Source: Datnioides undecimradiatus
Lineage: Eukaryota; Chordata; Actinopteri; Lobotiformes; Datnioididae
Reading direction: 5' to 3'
Length of the DNA stretch: 64,000 nt
Assembly (NCBI GenBank): GCA_008933995.1
Contig: WARS01000031.1
Location: 5,805,979 to 5,869,978 of the forward strand
The translations under genes and the position numbers were made by a program. The notes under the pieces were generated by a model. The model was not told where the DNA came from. It saw nothing but the letters and a program-made list of their open reading frames with translations, and did no database searches. Below are positions 22,480-36,000 of this stretch, piece by piece (position 1 is the first letter of the stretch; every line of letters begins with the position of its first letter).

Positions 22480-23091
22480 TCAGAGAGCATCATTAGCTAG
22501 AGTCTCTGTAGAGAGCCAGATCCTCGCCCCATTCAGAAATTTGCTAATGGGAGTCCCATGCACACTGCGGCGGCACAGGTTTCCCACTGGCGTGAAAGGA
22601 AAGGAGGAGGTAAGGAAGTCTGGAGGTGTAGGGGGATCATTTGGGGAACTGGCCTTAAAATACATCCTCCTCTGGTCTGAAGGGGGCCCACTTGGGCTAG
22701 GGAGTGGAGTGCTGCCTGGACTAGGTCCCTTGTACTGTCTGAGCTGGCTCTGTAGTATCTCAATTTCATCGACCAGTTGGGAGAGCTTGTGGTAGGCGGT
22801 GATAGAGCCTCCTTTGGGAATGCAGGCTTCAGGAACCCAGCGAAGAAAGAAGAGCTTCCAGAGTGCCATGTGTGAGGGCATGAGCAGAGGGATCAGGACA
22901 CCCTGCTGGTCAGCAGGTCGAGAGAACCAGTCCCTGAAGAAGCGCTCTGACGGGCTATCGTCTTTCACTGGTGACAAATCGGGCTTCAGCTCTGACAACA
23001 GGGAGCCCCGTCGGGGCAGTGTATCCTCTCCGCCCCTCAGTCCATTACGCAGAGATGCAGGCGTTCCTCGCAAAGTGGAACTGTAGTTTTT
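22480..23091 (-). CDS. mtmr10: mtmr10 terminal coding exon
   Basis: Encodes residues 564-766, from KNYSSTLRGTPASLRNGL to LSTETLANDAL and TGA (22480-22482). The acceptor is a CAGCAG tandem: using the upstream AG (exon from 23094) adds one Gln. I chose 23091 because human MTMR10 reads RTKKSYSS without the Gln. A helix-rich stretch (HKLSQLVDEIEILQSQLRQ) may form a short coiled coil. A Pro/Ser linker and the conserved SSFPFTPVGNLCRRS motif follow. Confidence 0.92.
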   Translation of the reverse strand, partial: KNYSSTLRGTPASLRNGLRGGEDTLPRRGSLLSELKPDLSPVKDDSPSERFFRDWFSRPADQQGVLIPLLMPSHMALWKLFFLRWVPEACIPKGGSITAYHKLSQLVDEIEILQSQLRQYKGPSPGSTPLPSPSGPPSDQRRMYFKASSPNDPPTPPDFLTSSFPFTPVGNLCRRSVHGTPISKFLNGARIWLSTETLANDAL

Positions 23092-26000
23092 CTGCTGGAG
23101 GGCAGACACAGTTAATTACTTTCCCTAAACATGACAAACAAACTCTGACAGGCTGCAGCAGCAGGCTGAACAACGAACACTCACTTGAATCCATTAGTGC
23201 ATCTCAAACTGCATTATCAAGTTTTCATGTGCCTTAAAACTACAACTTCATGAAAGAAAACACGTTTATTTTCTGTGTAATAATTCACTTTCTGTACCTT
23301 TTCTGAAGTTGCTGATGGCACACAAACAACACACCTTCGTAACATCTCAGCAGCAATAAACAAAACTGCTGAGTGGATGGATTGCTCATGCTAAACATTT
23401 ACTCGATCAGAAATTGTGTGAAAACAGTAATACATGCCTCTGTTATAGCTGTAAGAAGGTAAAGGATTGTCTTGACATATTGTGAGAATACCTACACAAC
23501 CTTATTGATCCTAATCTGACCTTAAAAATGGCAGGGTTATGGAGTGGTGAGCAAACCCAAATCCAAAGTAGTAAAACAAGAGAGAAAACATAAAACAGCA
23601 AACACTGTGCTGCTACTACTGCTGCTGCTATAAACAGGTAAAGCTCAGTTAGTGTTCCATGTACCTTCGTGCGTCTGAAGGTTTTCACTTCCCCATTTTG
23701 AACGCAGGCAGCTCCTTTTCCGACATACATGGGGTTATTAAAGAGCGTTTGGTCTTTGGTGGAGAACTGCTGTGACCAGTTCCAAACAGGAGGGAAATAC
23801 ACAACATGGTCCTCTCCTTGTGGGATGGCTTTATTCTTGGCAAAGTCCTGCAAAGTAAACATGTTATTCACACTCGGTACATTGTATTACATACAACATT
23901 CTTGTACACTATGAAGTCTGACAGACTAGAGACAATAATCCCTGAGGGTAAACAACAAAGCCACAAATGCCTTAATTTGCTTTTGTCAAATGTATCAGTT
24001 ACTTTCCTGACCACCAGCTAAATGCTTTCTTATCCATGTACTTTACAATTCACCTTCCTGTCAATTATCTCTCTCTCTCTCTCACTCACACTCACACACA
24101 CGGGGAAATTATAATCTTTGACATGAAATTCTACCTTGCTGCACACCATCACCTGTAATTATAATGTGTTGGTTTTGTTCCTTATACCACTGACAAAAAC
24201 ATTATTATTATTATTATTTTTGTGAACACATTTTCATTGATCTAATATTTTACATTTCACTTTTAAGAAGGCACAATTCAGATAGTTATTTTTTGTTAAA
24301 TGTTTACATTTAATCAGTGACGATCTTTAAAATTTAATTGATATCAACATGTATCAGGATTAAGTTGAAACTTTTGGTGCACATCTCATGTATCAATGTA
24401 GCATCAAAATTCAACTAAATAAATTAATTTAAAATCATATATGTATCTCTCACCATCAAGTGCTGAGCCCGCTGTTTGGAAGAATTGAAGAGGAAAGTAC
24501 TGAAGAGTGGGATCCACATGCTATCACTCAGTATTGTCAGATAGGTCTCTGTGAACTCGAATGCTGCGGGGTACTGATTCATTATCTGCCACACGCAGTC
24601 CAGGAAAAGCATGAACACTGGGGACTTGAGAGAAAAGGAGAGCCACAAACAACAAAAATATTAAGTGCCTTGGCAAATTGATACTGTCTCTCACTGGGTT
24701 GTTCACGATTAGAAAAATACCTCCTCTTTGTCGTTCTTCTTCAAGTGGTTGCATCTGTCCAAGAAGCGATGGCCAGCCATCACCCACTCCTTCTGCACTA
24801 AACTCTGAAAGCCGATGAGGCTGCGATAATGAGGGTCCAACATGAGCTGCACCAAGGAGGACACGACACAGTTCAGGTCTCTGTCTTCTTCCTCTGCACA
24901 GGAAGGGGGGAAAAAACAGACAAAATAAAAAACTGTTTGTATGTAAGCAGTTTCAATATAATATGGTAATAACTCTAATTATTCCACAAACATTGTATTT
25001 TGACTCCTGTGCAACATATTCTAAGTTTGAAGCCAAATGTTGGCACAATATCACAAATGATGGACGTCGTGTGAGTTTATTTGTGGACACCATGTGTGTA
25101 ATTACAGCGCAAACCTAAAATGGGTCTCAGTTCTTTTTTTTCTTGTGACATATGGAATTAAGCCAGGCTATAATAGCTTATTTTGCAATAGGAAATTACA
25201 AATCAAAAGCTAAATTAACCCTGAAGTCACATAAAGAATAAAAGAAAATGTTACTCTGGGACATCTTGACTAAAGACTGTGAGGCTTTACATCAAAATAC
25301 CATGTGGAATAACGGCAGATAAAAAAAGATAACAGAGAGTTTTACCTTGAAGAATGACTGAAACATTCTTCCCATCCAGGTAGTACACCATCTCAGCCGA
25401 GTGTTTCAGGAAGGCCCTTCAGTCACAAACGGAGTGAGAAGAAAAACAGAAAGAAACAAGAGAGAAAGTTATTTGTCTGTTTATGGACTAATTACTGGTC
25501 AGGCAAGAAGATGGCGATAGCCAGGAGAGAAGCTTGCTGCCAGTCAACAGTTCTACAATTCCACATTTCTACAATGTCCTTTGGCAGACGCTTTTATCCA
25601 AAGCCACGTACATATAGAATAGGTACAACACAAGCGAAGATTTAGGTAGGTAAAGCAACGCGGACAAGTGCTAAGAAATGTTTTAAGTCCAGTAGGACCA
25701 AGGTGTCGAGGATGGTAGTGTCGATGTCAAGTGTTTTTGTTTGTTTTTTTATTGTTTTATTTTTTGTTCGTTTTTTTAACGTGCTTGTTACGGGAGGAGG
25801 TGTTCGGAAAACAATAAGGTCTTAAATAGTTTCTTGAAGATTGTGAGGGACTCGATTGAATGGAGTTAGGTAACTCATTCCACCACTGAGAGACCACAGA
25901 GGAGAGACTCTAGCTTGTGTTTTTGGTGATGTTGGGACTAGACGTTTTTCATTGTGTAGAGTGTAGAGAGCGGAATAGGGTAGAGACCAGGGGGTTCAGG

Positions 26001-29000
26001 TAACCAGGAGCAGTTTTAGTTATAGTTTTGTTATAGCTTACGAAAGTTATAGTTTTGCCAGTTACCAAACTATAAATTTTAAGGCTAGATAATCATGCTG
26101 TTAGAACAAGTTAATTGAGAAATAGGAGTCAAGAGTAAAGAATACTCAAAATGTACAAATCTTTAACAGAAATATCATTTTGTAGTTAACAAATTGTGTA
26201 AAATGCACCTTAAAGAGGTATGAACTGCCAAAAACAGTCCAGAATATGCATGCAGGGGTTTTATATTCCAGAACGAACTACAAGGGTAACACAAACATTA
26301 TGAAGACTAGCAGGACATTTTAATTTTGGCTGCCCTGCAGCGTCAGGTTGTTTACATACCTGATGTACTCCAGCCAATGTGAGTTCTCAATAGATGAAAG
26401 CCACCTCTCCTCAGACTCTTCAAAAGGATCTGCACACCATCAAAATGAACAGTCAAACACTTGTTCATCTATAAAACCATACACAAGTCAGCTTCAACCA
26501 TTTCCATGTGAAAGAAGTTACATTTCACACAGAGGTTGGTGGTGGTTATCTACGGTAGATGTTGAAAGTTTGAAACTCACCCATGACACAGATCTGTCTG
26601 ACTTTAACAAAGGCAGTCTGGATGTCCTGGATGTTTGGCATACACTTGTCCAGATCAAACTTGACCACTTCACTGCGCTGTGGGTGGCTTTTTGTGATGG
26701 CAGCGTTGATCCTGTAAAGACACAAGACAGACAGACGTTTTAAAACATATGTGGCAACATCAAAGCAACACATCGTGCATATATTCAGAGCTTAAACAGC
26801 TAAATTTCCAAAAACCAAAAAAACAGTTAGAATGATATCAAAAATATAATTAATCTAAACACTTTTTCTTCTTCTACAGTTAAACTAGAGTAGAAAGAAC
26901 AGATTGAATCAGATGAATCTGAATGAAGCTGCTGTACCTCTGATCAATCTTCCTCTGCTGTAATGGATCACTAATGCTGGTCATGCGAACAAGAGCACTT
27001 CCATTTTGGTGATTCCAGCACCAGAGCTACAAGAAAGGATATGGATAAATCAGACATGGATCAATAAGCAAACAAGAAGGGCACACTGAACAATCCAGTT
27101 GGATGCTCCTTGAAAGATAATAATTACAAATGATTTTATCAATGATCCTTGCTTGTCAATAACATAACAATGCTGGCCAAATAATAAATAACTGACAGGG
27201 ACACAGCACAGCACCGGATTGATGCAGATACTAGAGCAAAACACTTACAGGGATCCGCTGATCTGTGAAGAATATAGAGTATTGCTTAAGATCCTGATCT
27301 GCCAGAGAAACTGGGACCACAACGTATTCTGGAAGACTAAAAGACGAATTATAGAAAGACCAGTGTTACACAGGAATCAGCAAATCAATCAACAAATGAT
27401 GCCATTAAAAAGAAAAAAGCATGAAAATAGATCTAGCCAAATGTATTTTAATGTTTCCCACAACTTAAAATGTTGTCGTCAGGATGGGACGTCCTAATGA
27501 TTATCAACATGCAAATATATTGTATGACTTAGCTTATTAGCATGAAAAAGATGGGCATGGCTAATTGTTTTGAACCATTTTGACGTACGATAATATAGTA
27601 CAAATGGCAGTGAAGCCTTTGGTTGATGTACTGTACATAACGTGTTAGTGCTGGATTTGTTTTGCAGTGCCTGTCTCGAATATCTAATCTGGTGAATATC
27701 TTTAGCATTGAGGTTTTTTTGATTGGAAGAAAACTGAATCAGGGTGGACTCTAAGTATTGTTTTAACCCCAAGTCATGTGTACAGTTTGGTGCAAGCTAC
27801 TATTATGCAATTACAAGTCTTTTCTCAAAATTCCACATAAAACACTGTACAATCCTGCCTTCTAAACCTAAGATGATGTCACCACTGAACTCAGATGAAT
27901 AGCACGTATTGTCCAAAATAGACTGGCGTGTTACGCTGAGACATTCACAAAGTCTTTTCCTTAAGTCACTCATGAAGAAAGTAAAACGTGTGTAAATACA
28001 CAGTCTTGCCAAAACATACCAAGTATGAGTAAAGACATGCTCTGCACACGATGGCCATTGAAAATGGCCTACAACAAACAACATGAGCCAAAAAACCTTG
28101 ATGAGATGGCATAGCTCTCGTTGATGGAGCACACCCTCCACTCTGATGCCCCTGTTCGCTTGATCTCTCGATCCCAGTCTGATGGACAGTCAAAAATGGG
28201 TGTTTGTAATCCTCCTCGAGGGCTCGAACCATTGACTCGCTCAACTGGAAATGGTGAAGAAATGAATAATGCAGAGAAATTAAACCAGAGTAGTCAACTT
28301 TGGATTAACTGGACAGTTTTGTTACGTCTTTAAGTCAAAAAGAAAAAAATGGCATGCTATGTGTGTACCTTTAGATTCATGGTATCGCCGCCCTTGATAC
28401 TCAAATCCAAAAAGCAGCTGAAGATCAGCCGGATGGGAATAGTGGGCAATAGCAAGGCAAACCTAAAATAAGTAGAAAAGTACTTTTATGGGTCATACAG
28501 TAAAAAAAAGAACTATTGCTAAATGGTGCAAACGATTATCAAGGCAGATGTGGTGATGTGATGTTTCATCACAACTGTTCAGCTTTCCGACTCTGGTTCA
28601 CTCAGAGGGTTACAGTGAGTTCTGAAGCATGTTCGGTAACCAGACAAACACAAGAACAAGTGAAACCTGGAAAGGCAAATGTTAAACTGACAGCCTGCTG
28701 CTCTGGGTTTACAGCACTGGATCTCTCTGTGGCTCCACTGGAGTCACACAAAGCAGCCCATTCAGTAGTAAAGCTGTGAATAACACAAGAGGACACAGAA
28801 AAAGTGCGTGTGTGTGTGTGTGTGTGCGCTCCCAACACTGTAATTTCCTATTGCAAAATAAGCTATTATAGCCTGGCTTAATTCCATATGTCACAAGAAA
28901 AAAAAGAACTGAGACCCATTTTAGGTTCGCGCTGTAATTACACACATGGTGTCCACAAATAAACTCACACGACGTGAGGGAGGGCAGACTTATTTCTATT

Positions 29001-30036
29001 ACAGTGTTGTATGCATAACTACCCTTCCATATGCTGCTGTATGCAGCAGAGTACACAAATTAAGATGAGTACTGCACTTTAAAATAAATCGAAAATTAGA
29101 CCTGCAACACCTGCCATAAAGCTGTTCAGTGCAGTTCAGTACTGTAATGCTGTTCTTAGACAGATGTGCTGCAGGTATGCACTGTGGGCCTACAAGTTCT
29201 CAGAATCCTACACAAAAATTGCTCCCAGATGATATGGAGGAGACCAAACATGCAACTGAACATTCACACTGACGAACACTTCATTGGCACAGTAAAGAGA
29301 TATACAGCCGCCTAACTCTTGTGGGTCATGTAGCAAGGCTGCAGGGAAGACTCAGGCACATAATTCACACAAATATTTATGTCCAGGACTTCTATAACTC
29401 CAGATACCACAGTGTTTTCAGACAACAGTCACAAGCAGTCACTAGGTCCCAAAGCCTGGTAGGTTCCTTCCAAGGCGACAACTTCCAGGTTGAACTAAAA
29501 GTGCCTGAAAGTCTTGGTAAATTCAGTCCACCGCTAGTTACCACAACAGCTCAACACAACTGACTAATATAAACAAGAAAATTCATGTTTTCCAGGCCTC
29601 AAGGCTCCAGTTTTGTTGGGTGGCCCCAGTTCCTGTGCTTCATAAATTCTTTCATATGAATTTAAGTTGACTTTCTCTATATGTTTGGCCAATGTATCTG
29701 CAATATATAGATTTTTTTAATTCCCCTGTACCTATTGTATCCCACATCTGCACTTCAATTTGAAGAATAAAACATCTGTCCAGCCAATCTCTCTGTGCAG
29801 GAGATGAGTCAGAGTCACGCTGCCAGTTGTTCCTACAATCAGGATCATTCTCTATTTCCTTTTCCTTGAATGAGCATTGTTCTCAATGTCTCTTATTCAT
29901 TGTTTGGCTAATGGCCACACTGACAAAGCTAGTTGAACAGTTAGTAATTTCTATTCAGAAGGAGCATATCAGAGCAGCATATCAAAGTTTATATGAAATA
30001 AATATCCTTGTTGCCGAGGAGGGGGTCATGGCACTG

Positions 30037-30087
<51 letters not shown>

Positions 30088-33000
30088 ACAGTGAGCTCAC
30101 ATCGTCAGGAAAGGAAAAGTTTAGTCAGCGGCACTAACGGTGAAATGGACAGCGGAAATGGAGTAAAAGGGAATGCTTGATACAGAGCCATTAGTCATTT
30201 GGCGGTATGAAATTAAGAGACAAGTAAAAGCTGCTATGTAAAATCTTGACTCAGTTCTTTCAAATATGAAACAATTGCAGTAAATAACGGTGCCATCTGT
30301 GTTGTGTTCATAGGAAAAGTGAGTAAGCAGCATGTATTTTTGATGCTACCACACAAAATCAGAAATGACAAATCTTTACAAATGGTAGCTTTATGTTGAG
30401 CTAAAGCTGGTAAGAGTCTGACAAGCATTGATCTGCTATTTTTAAAAGCCTGTTTAAAAGGGCACCGTGAAATTACTTGATTTGAAATAAAACAAGTTGA
30501 GAAAATGGAGCAGCACCCACCTTTTTGGCACTTTCAGGCCCTGCCTCATCAAAGCAGAACCTTATGATTCGCAAGTCTTTGCAGTAGAGGATGAGCTCTG
30601 TTGGGTTGAACTTCAGCTTTTGGTTTGACCCAAGCACTTTCTTCTTCCCTTTTGTATCATTTACTAAGAGGAACAAACAAAACATATACAAATAAACTTC
30701 CAATACAGTTATACAACACAATATTTAGAGATTAAATATTGTACTTTAAAGCACCTGCCACAGTAAGTATAAAAATCAACCATAAGAACTAAACACACAT
30801 TTCTGCAAAAGCTGAAAAACTGACTTTTGAGTCTAAGAGTTGTGGCAGTTTATATCACATAAGCAATGACAACATGAATTTGGAAACCAATCATAGACAA
30901 CTGTATGGTACATCAAAAAATAAACAGTTTTTTTTCTGGACACAGTAAAATATGTCCCATGTTTAATCTCCAGCACATCATGTTGAAATCAAAGCTAAAG
31001 GAATAATGCTGCATTCATCCAGAACAGTAACCCATGACTTTGACCTAAAAATAAGCCATTGCAGATCACATTTTAATTCTTATGCAAATATGATTGAAAG
31101 AAAGGACAAAACATCAATAATCAGGGGAGTCAAAACATACTGATATTTGATATTACTGGCTTTATCCAGCACTTGGCCCCTTTTCCTTTAAATGCTCCTA
31201 TACTTTTGCAAATCCCACAGTGATAATGTTGTGTAGACAGGTTCAAGCAGGTCAAAAACACTCTGGGTAAAACAAAGCTGCATGCTTAATCACTGTAGCA
31301 CAACAAACCTTGCTCTGGGCAGTTGCCCTTGCAGTGTCAGCGATCGACAGCAATGAGATATATAAACAAGGCTAATCCCAGCCCGGCTGCACTGTCACTA
31401 ATCACTGCTTTAGCTGTGACATCACCTGCTATCAGAGTGCTGATCAGGACAGGGCAACAAAGGAGACCAGTTACCCAGGCTGTCAAAGATTAATGAGAGG
31501 CCCATATCACTCTAATTCTGATTGTAGATTAGTGTTTGAAATGGCTTCGGATGCTAGCTGTCTGTGCTAAAACAGATCAATTATTTAATCAGAAGATCCA
31601 AACTGGCATCAAGATGTTACCTGTTACTACTTGCTCCAGACAGGTGAGGGGGATGTCATGCTCTCCAAGTAGCAGGTGGGACAACTTGGACTTCTGTAGT
31701 AAAGTAAAAACAATTGAAAAGTATTTAAGACATCCTGTACCCTGTAGACATTATATTACCCTCATTACTAACTGAAATACTGCCTCAAATACTGGTAGGT
31801 AAATTGAGTTAATCGTCTGAGCATGAGCAATGATCGAGCCTCTTTTTATTATGGCAACAATCTGCCCCATAGCTGGAAATGACGTTGGTTCTCTCACTTC
31901 TTGTGTGATATCACCAACAATGTGGTGCAGGAAAGTACACAAGTTTTCCTTCCTCCTTGCAGATGCACTGCACATACAAGCGAGGATGAGGAAATACAAG
32001 TATTTAAGGTATTCAGCTGTATGCTCGTGGCACCAACAGAATTCAGCAATAAAGATAAAATGGGTGCCATGGGACACATATAACTTTAACATTTTATGAA
32101 GAAAAGTAAACGTGTGTAAATACAACCTATGTTATTATGATGACAGGGCATCAAACCAACTGCATTATATTTTTAACCACTACTAAAAAAAGGATTCATG
32201 CAAAACAGCACAATCTGACTGCTTTACAGTTACTAGACCCAGTACCTGTTTCGTTGGGGCATCTTGAGGGATGAAGGAGACCTTAAAGTTGGTGCAAATC
32301 AACTTCCCCCAAAGTTCATCCTGGCTGCTCTCAGCGCTGATGCATTTCCTCACAAAGTTGACCTCATTAACAACTATCTCCCCTGGTGGCAAAAAACATG
32401 TGAGTGTTAAACATAAGTTTACCACCACAGTTCAAGAAAGACCACAGGCAGCGAAGATGACAAAAGCAAAGTAAACACAACAAAGTTCAACTGGCATGAC
32501 TTTGTCTTTCTAAACAATCAGACAGTCTGCAATGATTTTGGAAGCATTAACAGACAAAAAGTCACATGTAAAACTTGTATTATTCATAAAGCTTCTTATT
32601 TAAAATCACAAAATGCAACTGAAATCCAGTGAATGTGTATTAAAGGTAAAATATCTTGTGTTTTCAAAAATAGAAACTTAAACGTAAAACTGCCTTCAAT
32701 TTATGAACAAACAGATTTGCAATAAAACCCACTGAACATCCTGTATGACACAATCTTCTCTGTACATCAATATGCAACCACTTATAACTTTCTCATCTCA
32801 AATGCTTTTCTGTACAAGTAGTATGGCTATGAGAGGCTGCGTTGCAAAACCAAAAGCTAAAATTCAATTCTGCCACATGCACATCACATTATACAGATAT
32901 ATACATATACATTTTACTTTAGGCTAACGAGGCAGCTTTTCATATACTATCTTTATATGTAACCTGACCCTTGCCTCTTAACATGATCACAAAACGATTA

Positions 33001-36000
33001 ATGGTTAGACAAGAATGTGGCTATAAAAAGTCTCCCTGGGGATTTTTAAAAGATGAGAACTGGGGCAGCAGGGTGGAGTCGTACAGACAGTCTCATCAAA
33101 GGGCTGCATCAGAGCAGCAGGCAGCATATGTACAGTGAGCTGTTAATAAAACCTGTTTGTCTGATTGGCTCCAAGATCAACATGGGAAAAGAACAAGTGG
33201 CAATGCTGCCCGGAAATGGATGGAAGAGACATTGATCATTCTCATGTCAAACTTAGCCTATAGAAGATACACCTCAGTGAAGTACAGCAGCTTTACAAAT
33301 GATGACCTTTTTTAAGGGAATCTCTTACTTTAATAGATGACGTCATGTATATTTACTCCAAATAACACACGCGGTAACACTATGCAAAGGGTGTGTTGAG
33401 CCACTCCCATGACGTTCCGAAACTAAACTTCTCAGGTCTGAAACAGAGTAAATAAGTGAAATGAAGGCTTTCCTGTTGCTCCAGTTAAAAAACACAACAG
33501 AGAGTATCTGCATTGACTGGCAGAGGCTGAGAAAACAGGAATTAAGAATACTTTAACTAAAAAAAACTCTTAAAACAAGTTTTTAGACACTTGTTTTCTG
33601 TAAAAAAATAAATAACTTTCCCGTGACTGAGAAGTGGAGACACCAAGGTGATGAAGAGGACCTGCAAATAGAAATAAACTGCTGCTATACAAATAACACT
33701 GACAGGGTTATGTTTGTCAGTCCTCATGAGACTGTGCACTCACATCATCAGAAGACAGAGCAAAGACTTGTTACAGCAGGGTGGCACTGATTGACGAATA
33801 CATTAATTAGTTTACTAAGCAATTACAGTTGCCCAACGCAGCCAACACTTCAATGTGTGCTAGAAATATTTATAAAAAGTAAGTGAGCATGATGATGTGA
33901 TGTAGCCCTGAAAGTGACACTGTCAAGACACTGCACGTGCATTTTGATTGTGTATACAGAAACATGCAGTACTGCGGACGTTCCCACTTTTTGATGAGCT
34001 ACTGCAATGGCTACACATGCTCAGGATGGCAAGCGTGGCAATTCAGAAAGTAAAGCTTTAGGGAAGAGGGTGAAGACGCTTGTGAACTAAATGCTATGAA
34101 AAAGGGAAGTTTCTAATATATTCAACAACACTGTAGAGACTTCTCCTAAGTTTTTTTCTCTTCTGTGTCTACAATTTTTAAAACTTCCTTAAATAATGCT
34201 CCCTTCTGTTTAATTTACTAAGAATTAAATCTAGTTGACACACCAATATCTATATTTCTGATTTAAAGTTAATGTAGCACTCCCTAACGACAAGTTGTAT
34301 GGTTTACACTATTATCTTTAAGACAAACACTTTGTATCTCATGAGTGTTCAAATGCTTTGTATCTTAGGGACAGCATGGTCCCTACTGTGTATGGAGAAA
34401 TCTTGACAGCTTGAGAAAGCTGAAAATGGGAAATAAGATACGTTTATACAATCAAGGGCAATAAAAACATTTGCATTAGCTTAGGCTGAAACAGAGTTGC
34501 AGGTTTGCCTGAGTCAGCCAGCTATGAAATACAAAATAGGATCACTTATTATTTAAGTGCTCCAGATGAACTTCATCCAGGTTTTCTTAGCCAAATCTTG
34601 AGGCATTAAGAATTATGTTTGAGAGAGTTAGCGAGAGAAAGGAGAGGTGGAAGAGAGAGTGAGGAGATGTCGTGCTCTGGGCCAGTAAAGGGCCCTGTGC
34701 CAGAATCAGACCCATGCAGCTAATGAAAATATGGTACGCACACTACCAGGTGAGCTACCAGGACCTGTGACTACATAAGGTTCTATAGAAATGCAACACT
34801 GACCACCAGTAATATAAATGGGACAAAAGGAAGTAGGATACCCAATTCTCTATTTTAGAAGCTTCATACTAAAGTCATCGCTGAGGTTGACAATTGCATG
34901 CCTCAGAGGCCTCAACTGTATCTAAATTTTAGAGCGAACGGAGATGATTACTTTTGAGAAAATGTTTATAAAAGCTGTCACTCAAAGTTAAATGATAATT
35001 CTGGAGACATGAGTACCAAGGAAAACCATACAAAAAAGCAGGCCTAATTGCCATTTGGATAACAATATTGGTTTGAATCACTGGGAACAAAATGAGGGCA
35101 TCTGCAGAACCAAACTGAAGACACTGCTCTCTGTAGTTATGTAGTCAGTGACAAATTTATTCTTTTTCACCAATGTCTGCTGCCAACTCCCACATTACAT
35201 CCAAGGCAGGACACAGTACATCTAATACAGTGTAAATACAGTGTTTTGTTTGGTTATTAACATAATGTCTAAATAATGTTAATTGTTGGGTAATTGAAAG
35301 GTTTTCTGGTGCCAACTAATTTTCGTAAAATGCAGAAAATAAAACATACCTTGAAGCAACTTAGGTTCCAACTTTTTAATAGGTGGTTCAATTGTCTTCT
35401 TCACATCAGTCTAGAGAAAATACACAAGTCAAATGAGAGTTAGTTAACCACTAGTTCAACACATTGTAAATGAATAATGGCAATAAAGTGTAATCATAAA
35501 GTTGGGACACTCAAAAATAAAGTCAAGTTGAACATCCTGTAAGCTGTTATGATTTGTTTTGTTAAATTAAGGTTACATAAACCGTTAAATCATGCAGGAA
35601 ATGACATGCTTTGTGCATGTTGTTTAAATAACTGGAAGGAACTGGAGATACAAAGCATTTGACTGATGCTATGACTACTGGATCTCCAAATACTGCGCAC
35701 AGTGCACAGTTACAGATACAGTGACAGCTCATAAGCATTTGGACAGTCATGTGTTTTCACTGTTGGCTCTGCTCCAGCAAACTCTTTAAAGAGAATGAAT
35801 GACTGTGGGGTTAAAGTGCTGACTTTCCGCATTCAGAGTGTAGGAGGTGGAAGTGTAAGAATTTGGGTTAAGTAAATCATTCAAATTATCAACGAGATCA
35901 GAGCATGGTCATAAGAGTATGATTTTGAATGTGGATCATCTTTCAAAAACAAAATGCCACTGAAAAAACGTATCTAGATGGAAAAAAAACACTTCCCTAC

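Noticed and set aside
31751-32125. - strand 124-codon frame in mtmr10 intron 3
   Set aside because: No recognisable domain, intronic, and includes one copy of a dispersed repeat.
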